Positions 63,961 through 64,000 of a stretch of DNA of 64,000 nucleotides are shown here, in pieces (positions within the stretch are counted from its first letter, which is position 1; each line of letters begins with the position of its first letter). The notes below the pieces were generated by a model that worked only from the letters and a program-made list of their open reading frames with translations, was not told the origin of the DNA and ran no database searches. Position numbers and translations under genes: made by a program. The stretch lies in NCBI GenBank assembly GCA_030407315.1, contig JALQPE010002093.1, forward strand, positions 36,052 to 100,051, given 5' to 3'. The stretch is from Asparagopsis taxiformis (Eukaryota; Rhodophyta; Florideophyceae; Bonnemaisoniales; Bonnemaisoniaceae).

Positions 63961-64000
63961 ATAAGCTAGTTTTGTATGAATTGTGGCAACTAATGGACTG

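Overview
The window reads as nuclear DNA of a repeat-rich, intron-poor eukaryote. The best guess is a red alga (florideophyte, Chondrus-like): a plant-type phosphofructokinase copy, a multidomain (eukaryotic-type) acetyl-CoA carboxylase piece, a spliceosomal intron of 74 bp, and many piggyBac, PIF/Harbinger and chromovirus sequences. The organism is an inference. I see no clearly intact housekeeping gene; almost everything is mobile DNA or broken host-gene copies.

Layout. 1-7 kb: a ParB-like gene running off the left edge, two foldback (MITE-like) elements made of alternating perfect palindromes, a ParB-like gene followed by a 2-oxoglutarate/Fe(II) dioxygenase gene (probably one fusion gene broken by a frameshift), and a third palindrome array. 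7.1-10.9 kb: a 1267-residue protein resembling CACTA/Plavaka-type transposases. 12.7-14.3 kb: a 17-copy 35-bp tandem repeat grading into scattered ACTGYC/GRCAGT mini-palindromes. 16.9-22.6 kb: an island of broken host-gene copies (CorA transporter, phosphofructokinase with an acetyl-CoA carboxylase segment inside it, SNF2/SHPRH-like helicase). 22.6-27.4 kb: large palindromes, a tRNA-like Pol III promoter pair and more palindrome arrays. 27.7-32.7 kb: transposon accessory-type ORFs and a second ACTGYC array.

33.1-43.3 kb is the most interesting part. A gene with an unknown N-terminal half, a DPPY-type (beta-class) DNA methyltransferase and a C-terminal SET domain lies between long inverted repeats. 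Directly beside it is a ParB-like plus 2OG-Fe(II) dioxygenase fusion gene. Each has exactly one in-frame TGA. Together they look like a transposon-borne DNA/chromatin modification kit: a DNA methyl writer, a histone-type methyl writer, and a possible DNA-base oxidiser with a ParB-fold domain. Three ParB-like copies occur in one 43-kb stretch.

45.0-52.7 kb: a dead piggyBac transposase interrupted by a complete 4.4-kb PIF/Harbinger element (353-bp terminal inverted repeats, TCA target duplication, transposase and Myb-like genes facing each other), then a second, intron-containing DDE transposase that looks intact. 52.9-64.0 kb: a full-length but frameshifted Ty3/gypsy chromovirus with two LTRs, gag, protease, RT, RNase H, integrase and a C-terminal chromodomain. 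It also has an unusual 2.7-kb noncoding stretch before the 3' LTR.
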